This document shows positions 52,075 to 62,720 of a DNA stretch of 64,000 bases, in pieces. Below the pieces are notes generated by a model. The model had not been told where the DNA came from. It did not search any database and was given only the letters and a program-made list of their open reading frames with translations. Source of the stretch: Butyrivibrio sp. M55 (GTDB taxonomy: Bacteria; Bacillota; Clostridia; Lachnospirales; Lachnospiraceae); assembly GCF_900116865.1 (NCBI RefSeq), contig NZ_FPCD01000006.1, positions 1 through 64,000 on the forward strand, given 5' to 3'. A program made the translations under genes and the position numbers. Numbering within the stretch: position 1 is the first letter of the stretch; each line of letters begins with the position of its first letter.

Positions 52075-53340
52075 ATGAAAAAATATAAGAACTACGTCGC
52101 ACTTTTTTACGTGCTCTCGGTGTTTTTTGTAATACCGATCTACAACAAGGGTACCTACGAAAATATAAGTGTACACAAGACAGATGCTTATTTATTTTTG
52201 TGCGGGATTACTCTTATTCTTTATGTCATTACATCTGTAATAGATGACTTGCAAAAGATAAATGACGAAAGTTTACGAAAAAGGACATTTTCGAAGGTTG
52301 ATGTTGCAATGGCTATCTTTGGAGGAGTGGTCCTGATATCAACATTGTTGTCGGATTCTATAAAAGAATCTGTCTACGGTGTGCCCGGATTTGGCATGGG
52401 TGCACTTACCATAATCCTTATGATCTTGTCGTTTTTCTTTATTTCCAGATACTATTTTTATAACACATGGGTGGTGCATGTTATCGTTGCTTCATCTGTG
52501 CTTCCGACAATTCTGGCAATTTTGAACAAAACGGGTTTCGATCCGCTTTCTATGTTTTCAAGCAGTGAAGATGCGCAGAACAGCCTGTATGTTTCGACAT
52601 TTGGAAACTACGGCTGGTACAGCGAGTATATGGCGATTATCGTTCCGATAGCTGTATACATGCTCTTTACGACAAAAGATAAGATTGAAAGAATTCTTTA
52701 CGGAGCATATGTTGCACTTGTTGTTTTTGCGATTATTTCTTGCGGAACCACTATGATGCTGGTATCAGCTCTTATTGCCGTTTTGTTTGCATTTAAAAGA
52801 AAATTTTTACCGGATCGCAAGATAATTGATGCAAAGCTCGCACCTTGGATTGTGGCAGGTGTAATGCTGGTTTATTTGGTGTGCGTTCTATTTATCAGCA
52901 GAAACGGAGATCTTGCAAACGGAAGAGGATATATATGGAAGCTTTCTTTTGACCTGTACGGAAGTCTTCCTTTTGATAAGAAGATTATAGGTGTCGGTCC
53001 CAACAGATATATGTATGCGCTTAATGATTATCTTGCTGCCAAGCCTGAAGCCGCAGCTGAGTTTACTTCGCGCTTTAACGGCCTTGCACTTACTTCCGCG
53101 CACAGTGAGTATCTCGACTATCTTGTTTGTACGGGATTCCATGGGCTTTTGGCATACTTATATCTGATTTTCCGCGTAGTAGAGCGCTTTTTAGAGACCG
53201 GACTTGGTAAAAAAGATAGAGAAATAGCTTTCATAGCTGCTGTTTCATACATGGCATATTCTTTTGCGAATTTTTCAATGGTGTGTGCAACACCTATGTT
53301 CTTTATATTGCTTGCAATGGTAGCTAAAGAAAGACGATAA
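52075..53340 (+). CDS. O-antigen-ligase-like (Wzy/WaaL family) membrane protein
   Basis: The 421-residue protein has about eleven membrane spans and the pattern of the Wzy_C/O-antigen ligase family: NGRGYIWKLSFDLY, KKIIGVGPNRYM and AHSEYLDYLVCTGFHGLLAYL around a large outer loop. It would join or polymerise a lipid-linked glycan outside the membrane. A TTG 4 codons upstream (52063) is in frame; GGGG 6 bases before ATG 52075 favours the latter. Nearby carbohydrate genes support a surface-glycan context. Confidence 0.8.
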   Translation: MKKYKNYVALFYVLSVFFVIPIYNKGTYENISVHKTDAYLFLCGITLILYVITSVIDDLQKINDESLRKRTFSKVDVAMAIFGGVVLISTLLSDSIKESVYGVPGFGMGALTIILMILSFFFISRYYFYNTWVVHVIVASSVLPTILAILNKTGFDPLSMFSSSEDAQNSLYVSTFGNYGWYSEYMAIIVPIAVYMLFTTKDKIERILYGAYVALVVFAIISCGTTMMLVSALIAVLFAFKRKFLPDRKIIDAKLAPWIVAGVMLVYLVCVLFISRNGDLANGRGYIWKLSFDLYGSLPFDKKIIGVGPNRYMYALNDYLAAKPEAAAEFTSRFNGLALTSAHSEYLDYLVCTGFHGLLAYLYLIFRVVERFLETGLGKKDREIAFIAAVSYMAYSFANFSMVCATPMFFILLAMVAKERR

Positions 53341-53414
53341 AAAGTCAAGACTTGTTCTTTTTACGGTTCTGAGGCTATCATTAATGATAACTATATTAAT
53401 GTTGGGAGGGAACC

Positions 53415-54683
53415 ATGAATAACGTCATAATCGGACAATCCGGCGGGCCTACGGCAGCGATCAACGCTTCTGTTGCAGGGGCTTACGTCAGGGCAAAAGA
53501 ACTTGGAGCACAAAAAGTTTTTGGAATGTTACACGGTATCGAGGGACTCGTAAATGGCAACATTATCGATCTAGACAAGTATCTGTCGGATCCGACCAAT
53601 GTTGAACTTCTTAAGAGAACACCTGCTTCTGTACTTGGCACATGCAGATACAAGTTATCAGATGCTTCAAAAGACGATACGGATTACAAGAAGATCTTTG
53701 ATGTTCTTGAAAAGAACAATATTGATAAATTGTTCTATGTTGGTGGAAATGATTCAATGGATACTATAATGCAGCTGTCTGATTATGCCAAAGATCACGG
53801 CAAAACCCAGCGCTTTATAGGTATTCCAAAGACAATAGACAACGATCTTCCCGTTACCGACCATTGTCCGGGATTCGGATCGGCAGCTAAGTATATCGCA
53901 ACAAGTGTAAAAGAGCTTATTCGCGATAACCAGGCAGCAGATACAAGAAATCCTGCTACCGTGATCGTTGAGATAATGGGAAGAAATGCCGGATGGCTTG
54001 CTGCATCGGCAGCTCTTTCAAAAGCAGATGACTGTACGGGACCGGATGCGATATATCTTCCCGAAAAGCCTTTTGATATGGATGCTTTCATGAAGCATAT
54101 GAAAGAACTTTCTGATAAGAAGAAACCCATTCTTATCGCGATTTCAGAAGGAATCAAGCTCGCTGACGGAACCTATGTATGTGAGCTTGGCGGAGATGTA
54201 GCAACTGATGCTTTCGGACATAAGCAGATGAGTGCTGCGTGCAAAGTTCTTTCTGATAAACTTTCTTCAGAACTGGGACTCAGAACGAGAACCGTTGAGC
54301 TTAGCACACTTCAGAGAGCGGCTTCACATATGGCATCACTTACCGATGTAAGAGAAGCTTATCAGTGCGGTTTTGAAGCTGTTAACGCGGCAAATGCGGG
54401 CGAGACCGGTAAGATGATCATCATGAAGAGAATGGTGTATCAGACAGGCGGAACCGATAACAACTGGAGCAGTGAATGTCCTTACATGTGCTCTTACGGA
54501 ACATACGACATTCATTCTATAGCAAATTACGAGAAGATGGTTCCCGATGAGTGGATCACTCCCGACGGATGCGGCCTTACAGAGCAGTTTGAGAAATATG
54601 CCCGTCCGCTTATCTTTGGCGAAGTAACTCCTATTATGGCAGGAGGACTTCCGAGACATCTTGTTATAAAAGAAGCTTTATAA
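53415..54683 (+). CDS. 6-phosphofructokinase, PPi-dependent type
   Basis: The enzyme phosphorylates fructose-6-phosphate. The 422-residue protein has GQSGGPTAAIN, YVGGNDSMDT and PKTIDNDL. At the two positions that set the phosphoryl donor it has D113 (GGND) and K139 (PKTIDND), the PPi-type residues, where ATP-type enzymes have glycines. Use of pyrophosphate is therefore predicted from family knowledge. GGGAGGG precedes the ATG. It lies upstream of the disordered protein and glycogen phosphorylase genes. Confidence 0.92.
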   Translation: MNNVIIGQSGGPTAAINASVAGAYVRAKELGAQKVFGMLHGIEGLVNGNIIDLDKYLSDPTNVELLKRTPASVLGTCRYKLSDASKDDTDYKKIFDVLEKNNIDKLFYVGGNDSMDTIMQLSDYAKDHGKTQRFIGIPKTIDNDLPVTDHCPGFGSAAKYIATSVKELIRDNQAADTRNPATVIVEIMGRNAGWLAASAALSKADDCTGPDAIYLPEKPFDMDAFMKHMKELSDKKKPILIAISEGIKLADGTYVCELGGDVATDAFGHKQMSAACKVLSDKLSSELGLRTRTVELSTLQRAASHMASLTDVREAYQCGFEAVNAANAGETGKMIIMKRMVYQTGGTDNNWSSECPYMCSYGTYDIHSIANYEKMVPDEWITPDGCGLTEQFEKYARPLIFGEVTPIMAGGLPRHLVIKEAL

Positions 54684-54721
54684 ACATGAATAATTGAATA
54701 CCGAGGGCCGAAAAAGCCCAT

Positions 54722-54791
54722 AAAACAAGACATTAACGTTTTAACATTGATTTCTATGGCGGTTCATGTTAGAATGTTAATGTTTTGTTGT
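54722..54791 (+). repeat. Inverted repeat downstream of the PFK gene
   Basis: ACAAGACATTAAC pairs with GTTAATGTTTTGT around a 30-base loop, ending in TTGTTGTT. It may be a weak terminator. Confidence 0.45.
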
Positions 54792-54978
54792 TGTACTATT
54801 AATATCCGTGTAATATGCTGGTATGGGGAAGATTTTACACAAAATGTTTCTAATAATGAATACGCGATAAGCAAGAATTTATAGAAAATTTACTGTAAAA
54901 TCTAACAGAAATAAATGATAATATATTTAAACGGGGTAAAATATCGTTTGATATATGACGCTCGAAAGGAGACGAGAC

Positions 54979-57318
54979 ATGGACGGCATGAGAAATAAGG
55001 ACTATTTGAATGAACAGGATATGTCAACTGTTTTTGTTGACGGCCTTCTTGCAAACAACATGGAGGATGAAGATGATTTTGAACCGGAGACGTTCTCATC
55101 ATCACAGAGGGATTCAGAAATAAAGAATAATAAAGAAGCTTCCAAAGGAGGGACTCAAATGAAATCAGACAGAGCAGAGAACCGCTCGGAGGGGGCAGAA
55201 ATTGTAAATATAAGTAAAGCAATGCCAAATATGTCAGGTGGTGATTATATGAGAGATTCGTCTTTGAAAAAATCGAACACAACATTTGATACACCCGTAG
55301 AGGATGTCAACTTATCCGATATTGATGCCATGATGGCAGCAATAAAAGCAGAGATGCCTGAAAATGTATTTGATATTCCTATCGATAGCAAAGATGTAGA
55401 AGTAGAGGAAGAGAATAAAACTGAAGAAATTCCTGATTATATAGGTGAGTTTCTTGCAAAGGAAAAAGAAATGGCCACTCAGAATGCAGCTAAGGAAGAA
55501 AAGCCCAAGGATACGGTTAAGTTCTCTGATGAAATAAATAATTCCGCAAGGAATAATGTTAAGAGCGAGAGGGCTGACATTCCTGTTAAGCCTTCGGTTC
55601 AGCGTATGGAAGAGCCTGCGCTTGATGAAGATATAATAGATGAGGATGATTTCGATTTTGATGAGAATCCAAGCTATGATGATGAGATTAAGATCGAAGA
55701 GTTCGACAGATCGGCAGCAAAGCCTTCAGAGCCCAGAGTAGGAAGAAGATTTGATGATGAGATAAGAGTCGAAGAGTTCGACAGAACATCTTCCGAGAAG
55801 TCTTCCGGAGTAAGAATCGACAGAAGATTCGACGATCAGATTAAGATGGAAGAGTTTGGAAAGACAACAGATCCTTCCGCTACAAGAATTGACAGAAGAT
55901 TTGACGACCAGATACAGGTTGAAGAATTTGATTATACGGTTAAGCCTTCACCGGCAAGGCCTGACAGAGTATATGAGGACGCTATAAAAGCTGAAGAGTC
56001 TGATTATACCGTTAAGCCTTTTGCTGAGAAGAAGACTGAGAAATTCAGCGATTCTCTCAAGAACGATGATTTTGGATTTGATGTTAAGCCTGCCGATTCA
56101 GGTGCCGGCAGAAGATTCAGTGATGAGATAAAGGTAGATGATTCAAATCGTGAGCCCAGAGCTTACACAACACGTGCAAGAGCAAATATGGATGCAATGA
56201 GAGCTGAGGGAGAAGACCTTGGATTTGATTCCGATTATCCGATCAAGGTTTCTGCTGCTCATACAGATTCACTTGGCATGGATACATTGGGCTCAGAGAT
56301 GCGTAGCGATTCATTTGAGCCTCTTTCTGTAAGTAGCGACGCAGACGGAAGAGATGCATTCAGATCGGACAGACGCGATGATAAGTTTGAATCAGATAGA
56401 TTTGGTTCAGACAGACGCGATAACAAGTTTGGATCGGACGGATTTGGATCAGACAGACGTGAGGATAGATTTAGTTCAGACAGACGCGACGACAAGTTTG
56501 GTTCGGACAAGTTTGGATCAGACAGACGCGAAGATAAGTTTGGCTCTGACAGATATGAAGATAAGTTCAGCTCAGACAGATTCGGTGCAGACAGACGTGA
56601 AGATAAGTTTAGTTCTGAGATGCGTGATGATGTATTTAAGTCTGAGAATCGCAGAGATGCGTTTGAGTCTCTTTCTGTAAGCAGCGAGCCTGTAGACAGA
56701 GATGCTGATAAAGTTAGAAAGTTTAGTGATACATATAAGGCTTCACCTGAGAAGACAGATACATTGGATATGGATGCAATGATCTCGGCAGCTGCTGAAG
56801 AAGACAGACTTGCATTTGACGATGTTCCTGTATTTAAAGAGGAGAAGAGCATAAAGAGCGAGCCCGTAGCCGAGCCTGTAATTGCTCCCGTGGCTAAGCC
56901 CGTAATTACTCCTGTAGCTAAGGCTTCTGAAGATAAGCTTGATTCTATTCTTGATAAAGAGGTTGATGCTCTTACAGCATCTTCTGAGGAGGAAGAGGTT
57001 TCACCTGCAATCATGAGCTTTGACGATGCCATTGACGGAATCACAAAGGATATGCAGAACTTCCTTGACAGTGAAGATTATGATTATACATATGTATGGG
57101 CAGGAACAACAGAAACAATCATCATGAAGACTGTCCAGGGCAAAGCGGTTGCTCTTGTTTACGAAGACGAGGAGTTTGCGTCATTCGAAGATGATTATAC
57201 AAGAGATAACAGATCCGGTTATATTGCCATCGTAAACTCTTTTGTAAAAGAGACAATCAAGGGCGGAAGCGGTATCAGAATTAAGAGACACAAGGGTACA
57301 AAGGCTATCGACCGCTGA
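54979..57318 (+). CDS. Long disordered acidic repeat protein with conserved C-terminal domain
   Basis: The 779-residue protein is mostly low-complexity and acidic. From about 230 to 380 it repeats RRFDDEIxxEEFDRT-like units; from about 455 to 555 it repeats [17 protein letters not shown] units. The last 90 residues ([20 protein letters not shown] to the end) look folded. No signal peptide or span is seen. AAAGGAG is 7 bases before ATG 54979. A second in-frame ATG at 55159 has an even better site (AAAGGAGGG), so a shorter form missing 60 residues may be made. It is 16 bp before glycogen phosphorylase. The family is not recognised. Confidence 0.7.
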   Translation: MDGMRNKDYLNEQDMSTVFVDGLLANNMEDEDDFEPETFSSSQRDSEIKNNKEASKGGTQMKSDRAENRSEGAEIVNISKAMPNMSGGDYMRDSSLKKSNTTFDTPVEDVNLSDIDAMMAAIKAEMPENVFDIPIDSKDVEVEEENKTEEIPDYIGEFLAKEKEMATQNAAKEEKPKDTVKFSDEINNSARNNVKSERADIPVKPSVQRMEEPALDEDIIDEDDFDFDENPSYDDEIKIEEFDRSAAKPSEPRVGRRFDDEIRVEEFDRTSSEKSSGVRIDRRFDDQIKMEEFGKTTDPSATRIDRRFDDQIQVEEFDYTVKPSPARPDRVYEDAIKAEESDYTVKPFAEKKTEKFSDSLKNDDFGFDVKPADSGAGRRFSDEIKVDDSNREPRAYTTRARANMDAMRAEGEDLGFDSDYPIKVSAAHTDSLGMDTLGSEMRSDSFEPLSVSSDADGRDAFRSDRRDDKFESDRFGSDRRDNKFGSDGFGSDRREDRFSSDRRDDKFGSDKFGSDRREDKFGSDRYEDKFSSDRFGADRREDKFSSEMRDDVFKSENRRDAFESLSVSSEPVDRDADKVRKFSDTYKASPEKTDTLDMDAMISAAAEEDRLAFDDVPVFKEEKSIKSEPVAEPVIAPVAKPVITPVAKASEDKLDSILDKEVDALTASSEEEEVSPAIMSFDDAIDGITKDMQNFLDSEDYDYTYVWAGTTETIIMKTVQGKAVALVYEDEEFASFEDDYTRDNRSGYIAIVNSFVKETIKGGSGIRIKRHKGTKAIDR

Positions 57319-57334
57319 TAAGGAGAAAAACAAT

Positions 57335-59653
57335 ATGTCCAAGCATACCAATATGCAACGAGATGTACTGATTCTTAATCTTGAGGAACAGCTTGAAGGG
57401 ATTGCAAAAGATCAGTTCGGCAAGACGTTGAAAGAGTGCACAGATCGTGAAGCTTATTATGTGCTTTTAGAGATGACAAGTCGCCTGATGGACGTAACGG
57501 AACTTTGTAACGGCGAGAAAAAAATATATTATATTTCAATGGAATTTCTTATTGGAAAGCTTCTTTCCAATAATATGATCAATTTGCGCGTTTATGACAG
57601 GATAAAAGACATAATGGTCAAAAACGGCAAAGATCTTGCCAAAATAGAAGAGTACGAACCTGAGCCGTCTCTTGGAAACGGCGGTCTTGGTAGACTTGCC
57701 GCTTGTTTCCTTGATTCTATAGCAACTCTCGGACTTGCAGGTGAGGGAATCGGACTCAACTATCATTTTGGCCTTTTTAAGCAGGTGTTCAAGGATAATC
57801 TCCAGGTTGAAGAGAAGAACGACTGGATAGAGAAGAACAGCTGGCTTGAGAAGACTGATACGACTTTTGATATATTTTTTGGAAAAAAGAAAGTTGTATC
57901 ACGCCTTTATAACATGAATATTGTCGGATACAGATCCGGTGTCAACAAGCTTCGTCTGTTTGACATCGAGTCTGTTGATGAAGGTCTTGTAAAAGAAGGC
58001 ATTACTTTCGATAAAACAAAGACCAAGAATAATCTTACTCTTTTCTTATATCCGGATGATTCGGATGAGGCCGGAAACCTCCTTAGGATATATCAGGAGT
58101 ACTTCCTCGTATCTAACGCTGCGCATCTGATTCTTAGAGAGCAGAAGGAGCGTCAGTACGATCTGCACGAGCTTCACAATCATGCTGTAATTCAGATCAA
58201 TGATACGCATCCCACAATGATAATTCCTGAGCTTGTCAGGATACTTGTTGAGGAGAAGGCGTTTAATATCGATGAGGCGATAAGTGTTGTGAGCAAGACA
58301 TGTGCTTATACAAATCACACTATTCTTGCAGAGGCGCTTGAAACATGGCCTCTTGAGTATCTTGAAAAAGTAGTTCCACAGCTTGTTCCGTATATCAAGG
58401 AACTCGATAAGAGAATCAGAGCTAAGTATAAGAGCTCTAAGGTTCAGATCATTGATAAAGAAAAGAAAGTTCACATGGCGTTTATCGACATCCATTACGG
58501 ATTCTCGGTGAACGGTGTTGCGGCTATACATACAGAGATACTTAAAAACAGCGAACTTAAAGATTTCTATAAGATTTATCCCGATAAATTTAATAACAAG
58601 ACAAACGGAATAACTTTCAGAAGATGGCTATTTTCATGTAACAGCCGGCTGACCGATCTTATTTCGGATGTTGTGGGAGACGGCTTTAAAAAGGATGCGA
58701 CAAAACTTGAGAAGCTCCTTGAATATAAGGATGACCAGACGACTCTCGAAAAGCTTGATGAGATAAAGATGCTCAAGAAAAAAGAACTTGTTGCATATAT
58801 CAAAGAGCACGAAAACATCGAGATCGATCCGGAATCGATTTTTGACATTCAGGTAAAGAGGCTGCATGAGTACAAGAGGCAGCAGATGAATGCTCTTTAT
58901 ATAATTCACAAGTATCTTGAGATAAAGGGCGGAAAAAAGCCTAAGAGACCAATCACATTTATATTCGGTGCAAAGGCAGCTCCTGCTTATGTTATTGCAA
59001 AAGATATTATTCATCTCATTCTTGTGCTTCAGGAAATAATAAATAACGACAAAGATGTAAATAAATACATGAAAGTCGTTATGGCTCAGAACTACAATGT
59101 GTCATATGCCGAGAAGCTTATTCCCGCCTGTGACGTTTCTGAGCAGATATCGCTTGCTTCAAAAGAAGCTTCGGGAACCGGCAATATGAAATTTATGCTA
59201 AACGGAGCCGTGACACTTGGAACGGATGACGGAGCAAATGTCGAGATTCACGAGCTTGTCGGAGATGATAACATATTTATATTTGGCGCGAGCGCTGACG
59301 AAGTCATCAAACATTACAAGAAAGCCGATTATGTATCAAAGGATTATTACAAGAAGAGTCCCGTGATAAAAGAGGCGGTTGATTTTATTGTCAGCAGGAA
59401 ATGTTTGAAAGTGGGACATAAAGAGAATCTTGAGAGGCTCTATAATGAGCTCTTAAATAAAGACTGGTTCATGACTCTTCTCGACCTTGAAAGCTATATC
59501 AAGAAGAAGGACGAGATATTTGAGGCATATGAAGACAGAGACAGATGGAGACAGATGATGCTTGTAAATATTGCAAAAGCGGGATTCTTCTCATCTGACA
59601 GAACAATAGAAGAGTATAACAGAGACATCTGGAAATGTCGGTTTAACAAGTGA
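57335..59653 (+). CDS. glgP: Glycogen/starch phosphorylase
   Basis: The PLP enzyme releases glucose-1-phosphate from glycogen or maltodextrin. The 772-residue protein has [29 protein letters not shown], the [15 protein letters not shown] and [13 protein letters not shown] motifs, and the PLP-lysine segment [15 protein letters not shown]. It is shorter than most family members (about 800-840), mainly in the region before [18 protein letters not shown] precedes the ATG. It closes a gene run with the PPi-PFK and the disordered protein. Confidence 0.95.
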   Translation: MSKHTNMQRDVLILNLEEQLEGIAKDQFGKTLKECTDREAYYVLLEMTSRLMDVTELCNGEKKIYYISMEFLIGKLLSNNMINLRVYDRIKDIMVKNGKDLAKIEEYEPEPSLGNGGLGRLAACFLDSIATLGLAGEGIGLNYHFGLFKQVFKDNLQVEEKNDWIEKNSWLEKTDTTFDIFFGKKKVVSRLYNMNIVGYRSGVNKLRLFDIESVDEGLVKEGITFDKTKTKNNLTLFLYPDDSDEAGNLLRIYQEYFLVSNAAHLILREQKERQYDLHELHNHAVIQINDTHPTMIIPELVRILVEEKAFNIDEAISVVSKTCAYTNHTILAEALETWPLEYLEKVVPQLVPYIKELDKRIRAKYKSSKVQIIDKEKKVHMAFIDIHYGFSVNGVAAIHTEILKNSELKDFYKIYPDKFNNKTNGITFRRWLFSCNSRLTDLISDVVGDGFKKDATKLEKLLEYKDDQTTLEKLDEIKMLKKKELVAYIKEHENIEIDPESIFDIQVKRLHEYKRQQMNALYIIHKYLEIKGGKKPKRPITFIFGAKAAPAYVIAKDIIHLILVLQEIINNDKDVNKYMKVVMAQNYNVSYAEKLIPACDVSEQISLASKEASGTGNMKFMLNGAVTLGTDDGANVEIHELVGDDNIFIFGASADEVIKHYKKADYVSKDYYKKSPVIKEAVDFIVSRKCLKVGHKENLERLYNELLNKDWFMTLLDLESYIKKKDEIFEAYEDRDRWRQMMLVNIAKAGFFSSDRTIEEYNRDIWKCRFNK

Positions 59654-59661
59654 TTACATTC

Positions 59662-59695
59662 AAAAAGGTCTGCGTATTGAAACGCAGACCTTTTT
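59662..59695. terminator. Terminator after glgP
   Basis: AAAAAGGTCTGCGT / ACGCAGACCTTTTT perfect stem with T and A tracts; can act in both directions. Confidence 0.9.
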
Positions 59696-59736
59696 AATCC
59701 CCATAATCCTCCAAAAAGCGCTACTTTTGGAGTGAC

Positions 59737-60066
59737 TTAATTAGCTACCATATATTCAATGACTGACGAGATGTGAGATAGTTTGTCGTCATCCAGATGA
59801 CACAGGTTATCTACCGCACTGCTTAACTTTTTGGGAAAAGAAGTTTGGTAATTAAAATAATCATTTGGTGTGATACCAAGATAATCGCAGATCAAGAAGA
59901 AATTTTTCATTGAAGGAAGCGATCTGCCATTTTCTATACAATTGATGTAACCGGCGTTCTGTCCTATAGAAAGGCTCATGTCTCGAGCCGAAACTCCCTT
60001 TTGCATTCTTAATTTTGAAAGACGGATTCCAAAATTATTATTATATACTTCACATACTGATTTCAT
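59737..60066 (-). CDS. XRE-family helix-turn-helix protein
   Basis: The 109-residue protein has a Cro/C1-type helix-turn-helix at about residues 11-68 (IRLSKLRMQKGVSARDMSLS, GYINCIENGRSLPSM) and a short helical C-terminal tail. GGAGGGG precedes the ATG. It is divergent from the DUF4874/DUF4832 gene across a 417-bp gap, so it may regulate that gene. The target is unknown. Confidence 0.85.
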   Translation of the reverse strand: MKSVCEVYNNNFGIRLSKLRMQKGVSARDMSLSIGQNAGYINCIENGRSLPSMKNFFLICDYLGITPNDYFNYQTSFPKKLSSAVDNLCHLDDDKLSHISSVIEYMVAN

Positions 60067-60240
60067 TGCAACCCCTCCTTTTATGGCGTTTTCTCTTAAT
60101 TATATCGAAGTATAAACGTAACAAACATGTAACATTATATATACATCATAACAGATACGACAAAAAATTGCACCATATTTGAGTAAAAACAATATAAATT
60201 TTTTTTCCTTAAACGATATAGGTGTGAATAAAACGCGATA

Positions 60241-60464
60241 ACTGTGCGGAAAGCAAACATTAATAATACACAAAAAAATATGAAAATATTTGTTAAAGTG
60301 ATTGTTGCATTTAGGAGCGTAGTCTTATATAATTCATTGGTATGAAGCATTAAAACATATGTTATGTTGGGAAATCACACATAGTTGTTTAGATAAACAT
60401 GGTTTATTAAGAAAGTTACACAGACATTAATTGTGGTTCTTTAGATGAATGACTGTGCGGAAAG
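60241..60464 (+). repeat. ACTGTGCGGAAAG direct repeat pair
   Basis: The 13-mer lies at 60241-60253 and 60452-60464 in the 417-bp gap between divergent genes. The rest of the gap shows no gene; it holds the shared 19-mer at 60412-60430. Confidence 0.65.
60412..60430 (+). promoter_or_regulatory. Shared 19-mer upstream element, copy 1
   Basis: AAAGTTACACAGACATTAA, differing at one base from 62323-62341. Copies precede the two consecutive surface-carbohydrate genes. Confidence 0.55.
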
Positions 60465-60483
60465 AACAAAAAAGGGGATGATT

Positions 60484-62118
60484 ATGATTAAGAGTAAGAC
60501 TAGACTAATGAGTTTGATTCTGACATTCGGTATGGTAATCGGTACTATCGGTGCAGGATCGTTAGACGTTAAAGCTGAATCACTTGGATCAACAATCCGC
60601 CTCGAGGATACAGGGGCAGAACTTGCCGATAACATCGAAAGAGGCAGATGCCCTTATACATGGGTTAAGGTTGACAGTTCTTCATGTCCTGTACTTAATC
60701 CCAAGGGTGGAATGTACAGTATCATGTATGATCTCAGATACTTCTCAAGTGGAAACAGTTTCTCAAAGGATGGATATAACAGTTCAAACGGATGTGGCGG
60801 AAATAAGAATCTGACTGAACATCCGAATTTCCTTAAAGCATTTGAGAGCACACTTTCAAATGCAAGAAAGAACGGAACATCACTTGTACTTAGATTCTCT
60901 TATGCAAGTGACAAGACGGTAGGAAATGAGCCCGGTTTGACAAAAGACGGTGACTCAACGGTGTATCACAACACAGAGCTTATCCGTCAGCACATTAAGC
61001 AGCTCAGCGAAGTCATCAACAGAAACAAAGATGTAGTTCTTGCTGTTGAGTGCGGAATGTTCGGACCTTGGGGTGAGATGCATTCATCAATGTATGATAT
61101 TGATAAATGTAACAACTATGATCCTCAGTTCTCAAATGCGATCATAGACAGATGGCTTAATAAGCTCGATCCCAGTATCAAGGTACTTGTAAGAGCACCC
61201 AAGCATCTTATGGGATATTACGGATATGCAAATGACGCAGCAGGATTTAATGCAGCGGTTGCAAACGGAAGCCTTAAGCTCAATCAAAGGCTTGGAATGT
61301 ATAACGACGGATATCTCGGAACATCTACCGATTACGGAACATTCGGTGAAGAAAACGAATGGCCTTATATCACTCGTGATAAGGGCATAGATATGCTTGA
61401 AAAGCTCACAGAGGTTCCTTACGGCGGTGAGTGCGCATATGTTGACCGCGATACATTAAAGTCACATGGCTCACCTATCTATGACGGTTCCAAGTTTATG
61501 TCAGAGCTTTACAGAACACACCTTTCATACCTCCACAATATCAACAGTGAGGATGAGGTACTTATAAGTGAACTTAACCATGTTGATGTATCCAAGTCAG
61601 ATCTTGTTAAGGGACTTGATGCATCAGATGTTGCACCATACATTGACCACTCATACAGAAAATTCATGCGTGATCACATGGGATACAGAATTCTTGTAAA
61701 AGAGTCAAAGCTTTCTTCTGAGGTAAGCAAGGACGGCACATTTACAATGAGCGGTTCAATGAAGAACCTTGGCTTTGGTAACTTCCTTACAAAGAAGTAT
61801 ACGGAAGTAATCATTAAGAACGGTGACAAGACATATGTGGCAAGCGTTGATTCATTTAACGCAAACGACCTTACATCTCTTGCTACCAAGAACTATAAGT
61901 GGACTTTCTCTGTTCCTTCAGACATCGCTTCCGGAAATTGGGATGTTTACATTAGGATCAGAAATAACAGAAATACACAAGAGGCTTCCGCAAAGACAGG
62001 TATTCGCTTTGCTAACCCTGACTGCTTCAATGACGGTATCCGTGCCAATAAGATCGGTACTATCAAGGTTTCAGGCGGAAATAGCAAGGGTGGTTCTGAA
62101 TTCAAAGAGGTCCGTTAA
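60484..62118 (+). CDS. Secreted DUF4874/DUF4832 protein
   Basis: The 544-residue protein has a signal peptide (about 1-30), a TIM-barrel-like DUF4874 domain (about 40-230; LVLRFSYAS, VLAVECGMFGPWGEMHSS) and a DUF4832 domain (about 240-530). The WGEMHSS segment is the likely active-site region of this putative glycosidase-related family. The product is exported. The frame opens at 60445; AAGGGG 6 bases before ATG 60484 sets the start. A role on exopolysaccharide is inferred from neighbours. Confidence 0.85.
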   Translation: MIKSKTRLMSLILTFGMVIGTIGAGSLDVKAESLGSTIRLEDTGAELADNIERGRCPYTWVKVDSSSCPVLNPKGGMYSIMYDLRYFSSGNSFSKDGYNSSNGCGGNKNLTEHPNFLKAFESTLSNARKNGTSLVLRFSYASDKTVGNEPGLTKDGDSTVYHNTELIRQHIKQLSEVINRNKDVVLAVECGMFGPWGEMHSSMYDIDKCNNYDPQFSNAIIDRWLNKLDPSIKVLVRAPKHLMGYYGYANDAAGFNAAVANGSLKLNQRLGMYNDGYLGTSTDYGTFGEENEWPYITRDKGIDMLEKLTEVPYGGECAYVDRDTLKSHGSPIYDGSKFMSELYRTHLSYLHNINSEDEVLISELNHVDVSKSDLVKGLDASDVAPYIDHSYRKFMRDHMGYRILVKESKLSSEVSKDGTFTMSGSMKNLGFGNFLTKKYTEVIIKNGDKTYVASVDSFNANDLTSLATKNYKWTFSVPSDIASGNWDVYIRIRNNRNTQEASAKTGIRFANPDCFNDGIRANKIGTIKVSGGNSKGGSEFKEVR

Positions 62119-62135
62119 CAATTAGTTTTTCATAG

Positions 62136-62172
62136 AATTCCGGGGAAGCATGCGCTACCTCGGAATTTTTTT
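62136..62172 (+). terminator. Terminator after the DUF4832 gene
   Basis: AATTCCG / CGGAATT stem followed by seven T residues. Confidence 0.85.
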
Positions 62173-62322
62173 GGAAAAAATCTCAAAGAAATGTTCATAA
62201 ACGTTAAAACAAATGTTGCAAATGTGAAGCAAATTGTATATAATTTAATTATAGAAAAAGCCAACAATCCAGTAAAACTGAATAATTGCATATATTTGCT
62301 CACAGGTGTACGAATTTTGTAA

Positions 62323-62341
62323 AAAGTTACACAAACATTAA
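62323..62341 (+). promoter_or_regulatory. Shared 19-mer upstream element, copy 2
   Basis: AAAGTTACACAAACATTAA, 18 of 19 bases identical to 60412-60430. Confidence 0.55.
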
Positions 62342-62444
62342 GAATAACAGCTTATAAAAGAAAGAGTATCAGAGTGCTTCACAGAAGGAAAGAGAGAAAA
62401 AATTTTTGCACTTGTAATGTGGTATTTCAAATATAGAGTGAAAA

Positions 62445-62467
62445 AACTTGGGGGGAACGAGTTTTTT
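62445..62467 (+). terminator. Short hairpin with T run in the glycosyltransferase leader
   Basis: AACTTG / CGAGTT stem with loop GGGGGAA and six T residues. Possible attenuator or end of an upstream leader RNA. Confidence 0.55.
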
Positions 62468-62483
62468 ATACCTCGACGGACAC

Positions 62484-62650
62484 GACTGGGCAAGCAGAAG
62501 TGTTTCGCACCGTAAGAAATTATTTGGACGATCCATTAACCTTATGGTTATTAAAACAATGAAGCCTGTGAAAGCAAAACATTTGAGAACTAACTAATTG
62601 TATAAGCTCAATACCACATGTACAGCTTACGGTGCGGATCTTGCCAAGTC
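62484..62650 (+). ncRNA. Candidate structured RNA in the glycosyltransferase leader
   Basis: Two long-range helices nest: GACTGGGCAAG (62484-62494) with CTTGCCAAGTC (62640-62650), 10 of 11 pairs, and CGCACCGTAAG (62506-62516) with CTTACGGTGCG (62626-62636), 11 of 11. They enclose a 109-base AT-rich interior with weaker hairpins (CCAT/ATGG, ACAAT/ATTGT). No known RNA class was recognised, and no open frame of note overlaps. It could be a riboswitch-like leader or a separate small RNA. Confidence 0.5.
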
Positions 62651-62720
62651 ATAATTTTACTTAACATTTTTCGTGATGAAAGATGATAAATATAAAACAA
62701 TCTGAAAAGGTGATATATAG

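Noticed and set aside
56259..57044. Long open frame on the minus strand opposite the disordered protein
   Set aside because: It mirrors the repeat composition of the plus-strand gene; no ribosome site and low-complexity Ser/Leu content only.
62484..62650. 6S RNA or tmRNA
   Set aside because: The long-range helices fit a closed RNA, but neither the 6S central bubble nor tmRNA tRNA-like ends are recognisable.
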